From a virus, in IMG/VR virus record IMGVR_UViG_3300047409_000085, positions 1 through 40,995 of that record: a DNA stretch of 40,995 nt; one strand, given 5' to 3'. Position numbers and translations under genes: made by a program. The number at the start of each line of letters is the position of its first letter. Positions within the stretch are counted from its first letter, which is position 1. Under the pieces are notes generated by a model. It was not told the origin of the DNA. It was given only the letters and a program-made list of their open reading frames with translations, and did not search any database. Of this stretch, positions 27,658 to 37,496 are shown piece by piece.

Positions 27658-28047
27658 TTATGGTAGGTCACTAACATCAGGTGGTATCACTACAGATTGT
27701 GCAGTTTTCAATCTTCCTGCTTCTATCTTCTGGCGAATCACTGCTTTAATTTCACCCAGAGCAAATGCTCTTTTAGCTGCTGCTAATTGAGGAGCAGTTT
27801 CTCCTTGTGGTCTTGGTAGCGAAGCAAAATTACCTATATCACAGAGAATATCCACAGCAGCAAGTTCAGTTGGCACATCCTTAAATACGATGTACACTGC
27901 CGCTGGAATGGTAACAGCAGAATCTGTAATACCATTTCCAATACGCACTTCAAACGCCTTGCTATTTGCAGGTGTAGGAGTTATCTGAGCATAAGCAGTT
28001 CTACCAAAAACAAATAACAATCCTAGAACCATAACTAATTTTTTCAT
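27658..28047 (-). CDS. Exported protein, 129 aa
   Basis: From ATG 28047 (SD AAAAGGAGATTTT). It begins MKKLVMVLGLLFVFGRTAYA, a clear Sec signal peptide with an A-x-A-type site, then a beta-rich part (VRIGNGITDSAVTIPAAVYIVF). No family recognised. It lies between two other genes with signal peptides. Confidence 0.65.
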   Translation of the reverse strand: MKKLVMVLGLLFVFGRTAYAQITPTPANSKAFEVRIGNGITDSAVTIPAAVYIVFKDVPTELAAVDILCDIGNFASLPRPQGETAPQLAAAKRAFALGEIKAVIRQKIEAGRLKTAQSVVIPPDVSDLP

Positions 28048-28059
28048 AAAATCTCCTTT

Positions 28060-28074
28060 TTCAAATGATTTGAA
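28060..28074. repeat. S15 palindrome, exact, G centre
   Basis: Intergenic, 12 nt upstream of the 129-aa exported-protein ATG. Confidence 0.95.
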
Positions 28075-28084
28075 TTTAGTTAAA

Positions 28085-30703
28085 TTACTGTTGAACAACA
28101 ATAGCTTTAAATGTACCACTAGCAGGATCACCACTAACTAGAGTACAGAAACGAACTGTGACGGTATCCGTTGCAGATACCCAAGCTGTATAATTACTAT
28201 TAGCAATAATAGAAGCATTGGGTACACCAAGAATAACTGCATCACCATTCGCAGCACCAGTAATAGTGATAGTTAAATCTTCACATCCTAACGTAGCAAG
28301 ATTACCAAAATCTAAAGTTGCACTACCTACTAAGGTTTTAGTAATAGTTCCTCCGCCACCTACTGCTATGCCAGTAGAATTTACAGTAAACTTACTACTA
28401 TAAGTATTTTGAGAAGTTCCACTACCTCCTGCTGTAGTAGTTTGAAAATCAATTATTCCACCCAATCCATTACCAGTACTTGCACTTCCCTTTAGTGTCC
28501 ACGCCACCCCCGCCGTGTTACTCGTTCCCGCAACCACGCTCTGCACGCTCGTCGTCTGCGCTACTGGACTAGCAGCATCCGCAGCACCGAAGGCGAGATT
28601 GGCGGCAGCGGCGCGGCGGAGGAAGAGATCGGGACTGCCAGAACTGGTGCTGGTACTGCTCGAAAAGCCAATAGAGAAATCAGAGGCTACGAATAATTGC
28701 TTGTTCGTAAAACCTAACTGCAAAATGCCGCCCGTACTTTCGTTGCGCCATACCCAGCTTGCGGAGTCCACATAAAGAGATTGATTCGGCGATGGAGACG
28801 TAAACAACAAGTGCTGTGCATTAAAAGCACCCGCCGCTGTAAACACTCCGCGACCAGCCGTAACACTGAATGCATTGTTCGCCGTCGTCGCACCACTCGC
28901 CGTGAGCGTCAGGGCCACGTTCGTCGCACTAGCACCAGTCGCTGTATTTGCAATTGTTCCGGCAGTAGTAGTTACTGTTCCCGTCTGCGCGCCAGATCGG
29001 GATATGTTTAGCACTGAACTTGTCGTGCTACTTCCAGCTGTGGAAGTAGAAGCTAGATTCATTCCCACGCCGGTGGTCAGCAAGTTGTAATTGAATACCG
29101 TGCCCGCCGTAGAACCACTGCCAGTCGTAACCGCTGAAGTAAATGTATTCAGCCCTGTAAACACATTCGCCGCACCCAAAAATGCAAACGTATCATTTGC
29201 ATCAATAAGATTCCAAGTACGATTAGCAGTTAAGGTAACATCGAATGTTCTAGTAAATCCATCACTTGCACGTATCCAAGAAAGACGGCCACTAGAATCA
29301 GCATATAATCTTAATCCCCCCGCAGGAGCACTTGGGGCGCTAGACTGAGCGGCGAAGCCTACAAATCCTGATCCAGCCGTACCACTCAAATCATTTGAAA
29401 TTGGAGTGATCGCACCTAATGTAAATGTAGCTGCTGGGGTCGTAGTAGGATTAGCTACTGAGCAACTAACACCATTCGCAGTAACACAAGAAAAACTTAA
29501 TACAGTACCACTACCACTTAGATTTCTCCAAGCACTATTTAGAAACGCCCAAAGTCTATAATTTCCACCTACTGTATCAGATTGTAATACAATAGGAGAA
29601 GAACCATTATATGAAGTTGGAGTACCCGAAGGATTAGAAGCAGAATCAATCCTACTAATATACTGGAAACCATCTGTAGCTGATGCGGATAATGCACCAT
29701 TATCATTGAATACAGAATTAGTAGTTCCGCCGCTATTATTAAATCTAATAATAGGTACACCTGACAAACCAATTCTTAAACTATCTCCAGTAGCACTTAC
29801 TTGGTGATCTGCCCAAATACCGTGATGAGTAGTAACTCCAGGTTTAGAATACAGTGCCGTTGATCTAGTACAAGTTGCATTAGTTCCACAAGTATTTGAT
29901 CCTACATAAACATTTACTTCATCAGTAACAGTAGATGCACCCACAAACGTAATAGTACGCCCTTCAAACAACACGGCACGATCTGTCGTAACATTTCCTG
30001 TAGCTCTCTGTAAAGAACGATTAAGATTAAAGTATACGTCAATAGCTTCAGATGAAGCAGTGATACCTGTATGATTAGCAGCAGTAACCTTCAATGCTTC
30101 AGGCATTGCGCCCGTAGATAAAGCTACTGGTTGAATAATCGTAGGTGCAAGAAAAGAAACTTTTCCTAGTCCTTTAACTGCATAAGTCTGACCAACGTTC
30201 GTATCATCACCACTTGCAGTTACAGACGGATTACTACCAGTAGCAGCATTAGCTACAGTCAACTCATTTACTGCTGATCCAGTAGCAGTAACTTTGAAAA
30301 TCTCATTTCCATTCGTATCATCAATAGAAGTAATAAACTTCGGTCTAGTGGCAATTAGATTACCGCTAGAAAAAGTTATATTAGTTCCTGTACTTGTAGC
30401 ACCTGTAACTGCCCCAAATGCACCTGCATTATTCCTTTGAATCTGAGTATCTGCTCCCGCCGGTGGAGTAGAACTTCCAGCAGCAGTTACATCTACAAAT
30501 GTATTTGCTGCTACACAGATATGATAATGAATGGGAGATGCACCAATTACACCATATAACAATCCCTGATTAGCAACACACGTTGCAGGTAAGGCAGTAA
30601 CAAACTTAATTTGTGTTTGAACTTTCTGTCCATTGGTTTGTGCATATCCAAAGGAAGATAGCACAAATAAAGTAAGTAGGATTGATAAGATTTGTTTTTT
30701 CAT
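28085..30703 (-). CDS. Large fibre-like protein with signal peptide, mosaic
   Basis: 872 aa from ATG 30703 (SD GGAGAATT). The N terminus MKKQILSILLTLFVLSSFGY then A-Q looks like a Sec signal peptide, unusual for a virion fibre. The body is Thr/Ser/Ala/Gly-rich with many short beta repeats typical of fibre shafts. About 28490-29180 is markedly GC-richer than the rest and has no S15 copy, so this part was probably exchanged recently. A S15 variant at 29385 reads S-N-D-L. It could be a fibre, a surface adhesin-like protein or a host-modifying product. Confidence 0.65.
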   Translation of the reverse strand: MKKQILSILLTLFVLSSFGYAQTNGQKVQTQIKFVTALPATCVANQGLLYGVIGASPIHYHICVAANTFVDVTAAGSSTPPAGADTQIQRNNAGAFGAVTGATSTGTNITFSSGNLIATRPKFITSIDDTNGNEIFKVTATGSAVNELTVANAATGSNPSVTASGDDTNVGQTYAVKGLGKVSFLAPTIIQPVALSTGAMPEALKVTAANHTGITASSEAIDVYFNLNRSLQRATGNVTTDRAVLFEGRTITFVGASTVTDEVNVYVGSNTCGTNATCTRSTALYSKPGVTTHHGIWADHQVSATGDSLRIGLSGVPIIRFNNSGGTTNSVFNDNGALSASATDGFQYISRIDSASNPSGTPTSYNGSSPIVLQSDTVGGNYRLWAFLNSAWRNLSGSGTVLSFSCVTANGVSCSVANPTTTPAATFTLGAITPISNDLSGTAGSGFVGFAAQSSAPSAPAGGLRLYADSSGRLSWIRASDGFTRTFDVTLTANRTWNLIDANDTFAFLGAANVFTGLNTFTSAVTTGSGSTAGTVFNYNLLTTGVGMNLASTSTAGSSTTSSVLNISRSGAQTGTVTTTAGTIANTATGASATNVALTLTASGATTANNAFSVTAGRGVFTAAGAFNAQHLLFTSPSPNQSLYVDSASWVWRNESTGGILQLGFTNKQLFVASDFSIGFSSSTSTSSGSPDLFLRRAAAANLAFGAADAASPVAQTTSVQSVVAGTSNTAGVAWTLKGSASTGNGLGGIIDFQTTTAGGSGTSQNTYSSKFTVNSTGIAVGGGGTITKTLVGSATLDFGNLATLGCEDLTITITGAANGDAVILGVPNASIIANSNYTAWVSATDTVTVRFCTLVSGDPASGTFKAIVVQQ
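29385..29399. repeat. S15 palindrome variant (first T to C)
   Basis: 14/15, inside the fibre-like gene; reads S-N-D-L. Confidence 0.75.
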
Positions 30704-30719
30704 AATTCTCCAAATAATA

Positions 30720-30734
30720 TTCAAATCATTTGAA
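30720..30734. repeat. S15 palindrome, exact, C centre
   Basis: Intergenic between the 129-aa tail gene and the fibre-like gene, 16 nt before the latter's ATG. Confidence 0.95.
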
Positions 30735-30738
30735 TTTC

Positions 30739-31128
30739 TTAGCTAAGGAATGTCCACCAATTAGTTCCATCAAAAAGAAGTCCAAGTGAGGATTGATCCC
30801 CACTAAAAATATAATTAGCTCCTCCGTCTATAGTACCACTAGCCGGAGTAAGTGTAATATTTCCATTACCTGTAGTAATCTTTAGATAGTATTTCTTTTT
30901 ATCTGTAGGAGTATCTAACGTAAATGCTTTATCGGTTGTAGCATCTATCAATAAATACTCATCAGTAACTAAAAGATTGCCGTTAGCAGCTATACTCCTA
31001 GTTACCGGAGTGGAAGAAGTAGAAGAATTACTCCCACTACCTCCTCCGGCATAAGGCATCCAACCTATTCGATATGGATTTTCTTCTTTTCTTTTTACTT
31101 GTTGAGTACCTAACATTTGTAATGACAT
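30739..31128 (-). CDS. Small tail/receptor-associated protein, 129 aa
   Basis: From ATG 31128 (MSLQMLGTQQVKRKEEN; SD ATAGGAGATATA); the longer frame from 31185 runs through the S15 copy. A glycine/serine linker (AGGGSGSNSSTSSTP) is followed by a beta-rich domain with ITLTPASGTIDGG, as in short phage tip proteins. It lies between tailspike and the fibre-like gene. Unknown exact role. Confidence 0.65.
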   Translation of the reverse strand: MSLQMLGTQQVKRKEENPYRIGWMPYAGGGSGSNSSTSSTPVTRSIAANGNLLVTDEYLLIDATTDKAFTLDTPTDKKKYYLKITTGNGNITLTPASGTIDGGANYIFSGDQSSLGLLFDGTNWWTFLS

Positions 31129-31141
31129 TATATCTCCTATG

Positions 31142-31156
31142 TTCAAATCATTTGAA
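31142..31156. repeat. S15 palindrome, exact, C centre
   Basis: Intergenic, abutting the tailspike stop codon (31157), 13 nt before the next ATG. Confidence 0.95.
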
Positions 31157-32501
31157 TTATGGAATTTGCCAATATACATTTCCATGTTTAACTAACTTCA
31201 ATGCACCATAATTTGTACTAATAATTTTAGTTGATGCTCCATCTATAAATCTAGCATTCACAGTTTGAACTGTAATATTTTGTGTAGCTGCATTACCAAC
31301 TTCATCCTTTACAACCACTACTCTTCCTTCAGGACATAATACAGATTGTGGATCAAAAAGATTTACTGTATGTGCTAATCCAACTAAACAAGCTAAATAA
31401 TTTGCAGATGGAATAGTTTCTGTAAATGGATCAGTGGTAATTTCCTGAATAGCCATTCGTTGAAATAAGTTCATTAAAGGTTCTGACCTTCCAGCATTAC
31501 TATTCCAAAATGTAGTAATCTTTGAAGCAGATAATGGACTAATATTCCCAGGTGCATTTATCCATCTATCAAATATCTTAATAGCTAATCCATCCGCATT
31601 ATTATAAGCTGCTCCACCTGTAGTAAATTGACAACTTGGATCAATATAACTTCTTCCAGATGGTTGAACTAGATACAATGGCTGCACCGTACCTGTACTG
31701 GGTGATACAAAAGTACAATGATAAAATATTACATCAGAACCCACATCTACTTGTACTCCAAAAGAAGTAAAACTTTCAAAATTACAATTACGAAATGTAA
31801 CTAATGCTGTACCTATGGCAGAGTTACCAACCAATACACAAGAAACTGCTCCGGTTCCTCCATCTAAACTATTACAATTAAACATATCAACATTTCCACG
31901 TTGAATGTAAAATCCATATTTCGTATCTGCAACTACACCGGCATAACAGTTAATTAAAGAAACACAGGGAGAATTAACTGCATCAATATTAAACTGATAA
32001 CCACTATTAGCTGTACATCTAACATTCTTTAGAACATAAGAATACGTAGTAGTATTAGTTCTAATCCCATCTCCCCCACATAAATCTATAATACAATCTT
32101 CTATACAAAATAATGCACAATTAGCTCCACTAATATAAATTCCGTGTTGATTTGATCCTGTATTATTCCCACTTATTCTAACAAATCTTAATTCAAACTG
32201 TCTAGTTAAAGCGTTCGATATTGCTATAATAGGAGCATTTATTCCTGTACTTGTTAAACGAGATAATGGATATAATCCATTACCAGTTTGTCCCCATATA
32301 CGAACTCCATTAGCCGGTATAGTCAGAGTTGTAACTTTAACTTCAAATGGAGGAAGTATAACAATCCTACCTGAACTAGATGCAAGATCAATAGCAGCCT
32401 GCATCTTAGCAGTCTCATTTGAACCATCTCCCAATACTCCAAATTCTGTATCAGGAAATAAAAAAACTTTGACCAGTTAAAGTTACTAATTCAGTTGGCA
32501 T
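31157..32501 (-). CDS. Tailspike, right-handed beta-helix (pectate-lyase-like), frame broken at a T7 run
   Basis: The frame 31157-32434 gives a long beta-helix protein: GDGSNETAKMQAAIDLA start region, then repeated rungs (HGIYISGANCALFCIEDCII, GIRTNTTTYSYVLKN, VDMFNCNSLDGG, VTFRNCNFESF). It has no acceptable start of its own. Upstream, ATG 32501 with a good SD (AAAGGAAGTTT) opens MPTELVTLTGQSFFIS-stop in the neighbouring frame. Removing one base from the seven-T run (32460-32466 on the plus strand as A) joins them into MPTELVTLTGQSFLFPDTEF followed by GVLGDGS. A phase-variable tract, slippage or an assembly error are all possible. Confidence 0.75.
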
Positions 32502-32513
32502 AAACTTCCTTTA

Positions 32514-32528
32514 TTCAAATCATTTGAA
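32514..32528. repeat. S15 palindrome, exact, C centre
   Basis: Between the large ejection-type gene and the tailspike, 12 nt before the tailspike ATG. It overlaps the last codons of the former (stop within 32520-32522). Confidence 0.95.
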
Positions 32529-35500
32529 TATTTGTGTTTGAACTACATTCGTAGTAGGAACCTGTCCATTAGCAGACAAAGGATTCTGCAATCCTTGTCC
32601 TCTGACATCACCTACTGTACTACGTTTCTGTTGAATCAATTGCATCAAATTCAAATAATCCTGTCTATCTGAATCATACTCCGTTTGACTATCTTTCCTA
32701 ACTGCTCCACGAATACTAGATTTCAGTCTAGTTAATTCTTTTCTATCCTTCAACATATTGATTTGTTGTTGAGCTTTCAAATCCATTTTAACTGGATTGA
32801 TACCTGTAAGTATTTCCAAACCACGTTCCAAAGGTGTCTTATCTTCGTCACCTACATTGATATATGATTTCAATCCCGGAACCATAGTAGTCATTGTATA
32901 AGCAAGATAAGGATTCACATAAACTGATACTGCACCTGATCTTTGATCTACTCTATTTTCCCAACCCATTGCTTTTTTAGCAAAATCAGGAATAACTGAA
33001 CCTATAGTTTTATCTATATTTCCCATTCTTCCAGCTTGAGTAATAGGTTTATCAGTAAAGAATTGATAACCTCTCTTTCCATTTCCTTCACCACTAGGAA
33101 TCAATAACTCTAATGGAACTTTCAAATAAGGAGTCATAGCAGCGAGTACCGATTTCTCTACTGATCTACGATAATCTATCTCTCCTGTTCGTGGATCGTG
33201 TACAAAAATATTCAATACATCAAAAGGAGAAAGATTATTTAATACATTAAATCCAGCTTTTCCATCCTTATCAAATCCCTTAAATACCCTTGGCTGATCT
33301 ACAGGAAATGAGGAACCAAATGTATCCTGCTCAGCAGGTGTTAAAGTTGTACCTGAAAAAAGTTTATCCATTAACTTAACAACTTTTTCTACTGTAACTG
33401 CATTCCCCGGTTGAGTAATTACATTTTGTAAAACCATCGGAATTGCAAATCTTTGATACGTATAAAAAGGAATAAGTCTCTTAAATACATTCTTTTCGAT
33501 AAAGGATAAACCTCTTGAGTAATCAAATAATCCTTTATTAACTAATTTAACTGCTTCATTATGAGAATATCCCATACGTATTCCATTCATATAACCCATG
33601 AATCTTCCATAATCTTCGGCTAGAGAAGGCCAAGCCCACGGCCTAACTAACTCACCCGCTACACTTCCAATAGAATCTGGGTTATATTTTAGAGCATTAC
33701 TAATCTTAATTTTTAGTGTCTCACCGCTCGCATCAAATCCCTTAATTACTCCTCCACTTAAAGCGTTATCTATATGCTCTACCATAGAAGTTTCTAAACC
33801 AAGTGAATTTTTAATCTTTATATCTTTAGCAAAATCATAAACTCTCTCCATTCCCATTATATTCGATAATGCTAATCTTGATGCTGTAACTGCATCTTCA
33901 CTAAATTCAGTTTGAAATAATTTCTGTACAAAATCTGGCAAAGCAGTAGTCTGTTTTGATCTAAACAATAATCCTAATCCTGCATCTACAGCAGCTAAAG
34001 GATTAAACGCCTTAAAGGCTTTTGCATTCTGAACCATTGCCATCTGAATAGTGTTTGACACTCCTTGTTTTGATCCCGAACTAGGTTTAATAGCATAAGC
34101 CAACCTTTTCCAAATACTTTGTCCTGCATCCATTACTTGAATAATATTTTTAATTTCATTATTCATTGTAGATGGATATACAGAATCACCCAAAGACTTA
34201 ATAGAATTTTGAACAACTTGAGGAAGTTGATTAAATTCCTTATTAGTTAATTGTGCTCCATATTCTCCTTGAAAATTAAATGCACTTCTAACAGTATCGT
34301 TAAATTGAGCTACTGCAAGCTTCTGCCTACTTTTCAACATACGTTGAGCATAGACATTAAGTGCATCCATTTCAGGAACATTCCCTGCTGCTCTAGCTTC
34401 GGATATAGTTAAGTAATCTCTAGCTTGAGATGATCCAAGAAAAGTGGAAGTTCCAGAATTAGTTACAGGTGGTTTTAGAACATTGGTCACTCTATTTGGA
34501 TCAGCTAAAACTTCATACTCTCGATGAGTATAATTAGCAATATTAGAATGGAGAAGATTAGCTCTCATTTCCAATTCTTGCATCTTACTATATCCGTTGT
34601 ACATTGAAGATACAAATGCAAATTCATCTGGGTTTAACTTAGCAGCGTTCAAAGCATCTGTCTTTAATTGAGCAGCTTCTTGTACAGTTAAAGTTCTCCC
34701 TAATTGCTCCTCTTGTAATCTACTGACATCATCTAAATTATACATAGTTTCCTGAATAAACTTTCTACGATCTTCAGGAACTTTTACTCCCATTGGACGT
34801 ACATCTCTAATTAACTGTGGAGTAAGACTATCAAATGTATTTTCAATATCTCGAAAAGCATCAGTAAACTCTTGTGGAAGAGTATCAAACTCAGCGTACT
34901 TATTAAAAGTACGATTAAGAGTTTTAGCGCCTCGGATTTTATATGCAAGATTTGAAATATTCTCAGCGAGATTGTTCAAACCTAATTTATCAAATAATTG
35001 TTGTGTTCCTTTAATATCGTACTGCTGACCAAAAGGAAGTCCGACTTTTAATCTAAAACCTTCTGGTTCAAAAAGTTTCAAATCATTTGAATTTAATGAA
35101 GCTAATCTCGAAATTCTTTGTTCGACAGTTTCCCTAACTTCATTATTAGTCATAGGATCAAGTACTCCACGATAATTTGCATTTCTCAAATCACTGTAGA
35201 TTTCCTTAGCAGCTATTGATTCTGCATCAGACTGGGTTACTTGTCCAGCAAACTGTCTTATAATTTCATTAGTTCGATTATTCAATTCATCAAAGTATCC
35301 AGCATCTTTAAGAATAGAATGTCCAGCAGGACTAAATGTAGTTTGTCCAGTTCTAGCAGCTTGTCTAGCCTCTACGTTTAATATCTCATATACATCAGCA
35401 GGAGTAGATGCAAGAAATCTTGCCTTACTTGTAACTTTCTGTCCCCATTCCAAAGCTTTCAATCCATCTACTGCTAGTGTCTTTCCTCCAACTCTTAAAC

Positions 35501-36014
35501 CAGACTTAGCTAATCCAGCACCAAGATAAGTAGCAGGATCAAAAGTTAAATCAGCTAGAAATCCAAGCATAGTTGTAGCTACAGGATTTTCTTCTGCAAA
35601 CTTTGGATTCCTTTTCTTAATCAAATCTCCAAAAGATAATCGTAATTTTGGATCCCAAAACTCACTTCCTGCGTCTTGAAGATTCTGTAATAGACTTTTA
35701 GATACATCAGCATCAGAATCAAAAAATCTAGTTACTGCATAATTTGGTCTACTTAAAATATCCAATACAGGAGAAAGAGTAGAAACTGCACTATGTATAA
35801 TCGAAGTTCCAGGTGCTCCATAGTTCTTAACAAAATCTGGAACAAACTTATTAGTAATATCTTGTAATACAGAACCTCCATACCCATCTACTTGACCAAG
35901 AGTAGGAGATTCAGGAGAAGGTGGAGGAGTATATGGAGGAGGCGAAGGAAGGTTAGTCTGCTCTCCATAAGCAGGAATATAAGGAATATTAGTTTGTTTT
36001 GGATTTTGAGGCAT
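32520..36014 (-). CDS. Large internal virion / DNA-ejection-type protein
   Basis: 1164 aa from ATG 36014, which stands 5 nt after a S15 copy (36020) with no SD. A proline-rich N terminus (NLPSPPPYTPPPSPESP) is followed by long helical regions (DVYEILNVEARQAARTG, SKARFLASTPADV) and membrane-touching segments (MLGFLADLTFDPATYLGAGLA). Such very long helical proteins between tail genes in short-tailed phages are ejected core proteins. No enzymatic motif recognised. It carries one S15 copy (35077, S-N-D-L) and the largest S15-free stretch in the genome. Confidence 0.7.
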   Translation of the reverse strand: MPQNPKQTNIPYIPAYGEQTNLPSPPPYTPPPSPESPTLGQVDGYGGSVLQDITNKFVPDFVKNYGAPGTSIIHSAVSTLSPVLDILSRPNYAVTRFFDSDADVSKSLLQNLQDAGSEFWDPKLRLSFGDLIKKRNPKFAEENPVATTMLGFLADLTFDPATYLGAGLAKSGLRVGGKTLAVDGLKALEWGQKVTSKARFLASTPADVYEILNVEARQAARTGQTTFSPAGHSILKDAGYFDELNNRTNEIIRQFAGQVTQSDAESIAAKEIYSDLRNANYRGVLDPMTNNEVRETVEQRISRLASLNSNDLKLFEPEGFRLKVGLPFGQQYDIKGTQQLFDKLGLNNLAENISNLAYKIRGAKTLNRTFNKYAEFDTLPQEFTDAFRDIENTFDSLTPQLIRDVRPMGVKVPEDRRKFIQETMYNLDDVSRLQEEQLGRTLTVQEAAQLKTDALNAAKLNPDEFAFVSSMYNGYSKMQELEMRANLLHSNIANYTHREYEVLADPNRVTNVLKPPVTNSGTSTFLGSSQARDYLTISEARAAGNVPEMDALNVYAQRMLKSRQKLAVAQFNDTVRSAFNFQGEYGAQLTNKEFNQLPQVVQNSIKSLGDSVYPSTMNNEIKNIIQVMDAGQSIWKRLAYAIKPSSGSKQGVSNTIQMAMVQNAKAFKAFNPLAAVDAGLGLLFRSKQTTALPDFVQKLFQTEFSEDAVTASRLALSNIMGMERVYDFAKDIKIKNSLGLETSMVEHIDNALSGGVIKGFDASGETLKIKISNALKYNPDSIGSVAGELVRPWAWPSLAEDYGRFMGYMNGIRMGYSHNEAVKLVNKGLFDYSRGLSFIEKNVFKRLIPFYTYQRFAIPMVLQNVITQPGNAVTVEKVVKLMDKLFSGTTLTPAEQDTFGSSFPVDQPRVFKGFDKDGKAGFNVLNNLSPFDVLNIFVHDPRTGEIDYRRSVEKSVLAAMTPYLKVPLELLIPSGEGNGKRGYQFFTDKPITQAGRMGNIDKTIGSVIPDFAKKAMGWENRVDQRSGAVSVYVNPYLAYTMTTMVPGLKSYINVGDEDKTPLERGLEILTGINPVKMDLKAQQQINMLKDRKELTRLKSSIRGAVRKDSQTEYDSDRQDYLNLMQLIQQKRSTVGDVRGQGLQNPLSANGQVPTTNVVQTQIFK
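35077..35091. repeat. S15 palindrome, exact, C centre
   Basis: Inside the large ejection-type gene; reads S-N-D-L. Confidence 0.95.
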
Positions 36015-36019
36015 CAATA

Positions 36020-36034
36020 TTCAAATCATTTGAA
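36020..36034. repeat. S15 palindrome, exact, C centre
   Basis: Intergenic, 5 nt upstream of the large ejection-type ATG, in place of an SD. Confidence 0.95.
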
Positions 36035-36037
36035 GAT

Positions 36038-37453
36038 TTACTTCTTACCGATCTTACGAGTAGTTGATCTAATCTGTAATCCTTGAATTACAGCATTGAT
36101 AAAATCTGCATCTTCTGGGTGAGCTTGTGCTGTATTCTGTAATCCTACAATTGTTTGAGCAATACTATAACCACTCTGTAAATTCTGTTGGGCCCATTGA
36201 GAATAATGCTGCATTTTTAGTTGTTGTTCTCCCCCCTGAGTTGGTACGTTAAGATACGATGCTTCATTACCACTATCCATTTTAACACCTGCGGCAGTAG
36301 GATTAGACGCAGTATTATTAAACACAGAACTAATACCAGAATTTCCTGTTCCTTTAATAGTAGCCCTACCCTGTGGGGTTTTCAAAGCTTCTACAGCGTT
36401 AGCTTCATCAGCAATCTTAATCATCTTCTCACCTTGATTAGCTACTCTCTGGAATCCTTGAATTTCCCCAGTAACAGGGTCTTTAGGCGCATTAGATTTT
36501 TCAACAACCATTTGTTGTGTTACGGGTTTATTTGTTTGAGGATCAATTTGTGGTTGTCCGTCTGCTCCAGTTACAGGAACATTGATAACAATAAAATCAT
36601 CCTTCATTCTAGCTTGAATATATTGATTAGCTTGTTTATCCGTTAATCCCGAACTAACCCCACTTCCAGAACGTCCCGCTCTAACTGCCCTTATCTGTGC
36701 GGCCATTGCTCTAGTTGCGGCCGCAGAAACTGCACTAGCTTCAGAAGGAGATAAATCCTCACCTGTAAAAATTTTACTTCCAATAGTATTAGCTAATCCC
36801 GCAGGAACACCACCAACAATTAAAGACATCGTTTTATCAAATCTATCTTTATTTTCTAATCTATCTTGCTGATACCAGAATTGACCTTCGGTAGTATTCT
36901 GTTTCTCTACGTCCCATTGATGTTGAAGAATAGCTAATGCTTTATGTCCTTCTAATTGTTTAGCATCCCTTGCGGTATTGGAATTAAACTCAATCTTATT
37001 CTTTTTAATAAAATCATCCATATTCTCTTGACGAGTTTTATCTCCGCGAACTTCTGCTCGATTCTCAGAACGAATTTGCTGTTGTTCTCCTAGTTGATTA
37101 CCTAATACTTGTAATCCGAATTGACGATTAAGTAAAGCAAGTTTTTCATCTCTATCCTTTTGAGCTTGGTCAGCTTGAAACTTCATCTGTTGTTGACCTT
37201 GAATCTGAGATTGTAAAGCTCTACCTGGGTCTTGAGATAAACCAACTGATCCACCTTGAGCTATTGCTTGTATAATTTGACCAATCCTATCCATAGTAGA
37301 AGGTGGTTGTACAACCTGTTGTGGAGGAGTAAGAAGTTGACGAACTAATTCCATTGGATCAACTTGATCCTGAGACTGAGTAGCAGCACTAGGAACGTAG
37401 TTAGGTACATCAGGAACTATTCTTGGTCTTGTGTTATCACCTTGATCGAACAT
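36038..37453 (-). CDS. Internal virion / ejection-type protein, 471 aa
   Basis: MFDQGDNTRPRIVPDVPNYV..., SD AAGGAGAAATT. Gln-rich helical first half (QSQIQGQQQMKFQADQAQKD, then RQFGLQVLGNQLGEQQQIRS) and a more globular C-terminal part. Composition and place beside two similar genes suggest a DNA-ejection protein. No known catalytic motif. Confidence 0.65.
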   Translation of the reverse strand: MFDQGDNTRPRIVPDVPNYVPSAATQSQDQVDPMELVRQLLTPPQQVVQPPSTMDRIGQIIQAIAQGGSVGLSQDPGRALQSQIQGQQQMKFQADQAQKDRDEKLALLNRQFGLQVLGNQLGEQQQIRSENRAEVRGDKTRQENMDDFIKKNKIEFNSNTARDAKQLEGHKALAILQHQWDVEKQNTTEGQFWYQQDRLENKDRFDKTMSLIVGGVPAGLANTIGSKIFTGEDLSPSEASAVSAAATRAMAAQIRAVRAGRSGSGVSSGLTDKQANQYIQARMKDDFIVINVPVTGADGQPQIDPQTNKPVTQQMVVEKSNAPKDPVTGEIQGFQRVANQGEKMIKIADEANAVEALKTPQGRATIKGTGNSGISSVFNNTASNPTAAGVKMDSGNEASYLNVPTQGGEQQLKMQHYSQWAQQNLQSGYSIAQTIVGLQNTAQAHPEDADFINAVIQGLQIRSTTRKIGKK

Positions 37454-37481
37454 AATTTCTCCTTATCAACTTAATATTAAA

Positions 37482-37496
37482 TTCAAATGATTTGAA
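37482..37496. repeat. S15 palindrome, exact, G centre
   Basis: Intergenic, abutting the stop of the 398-aa gene (37497), 28 nt before the next ATG. Confidence 0.95.
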
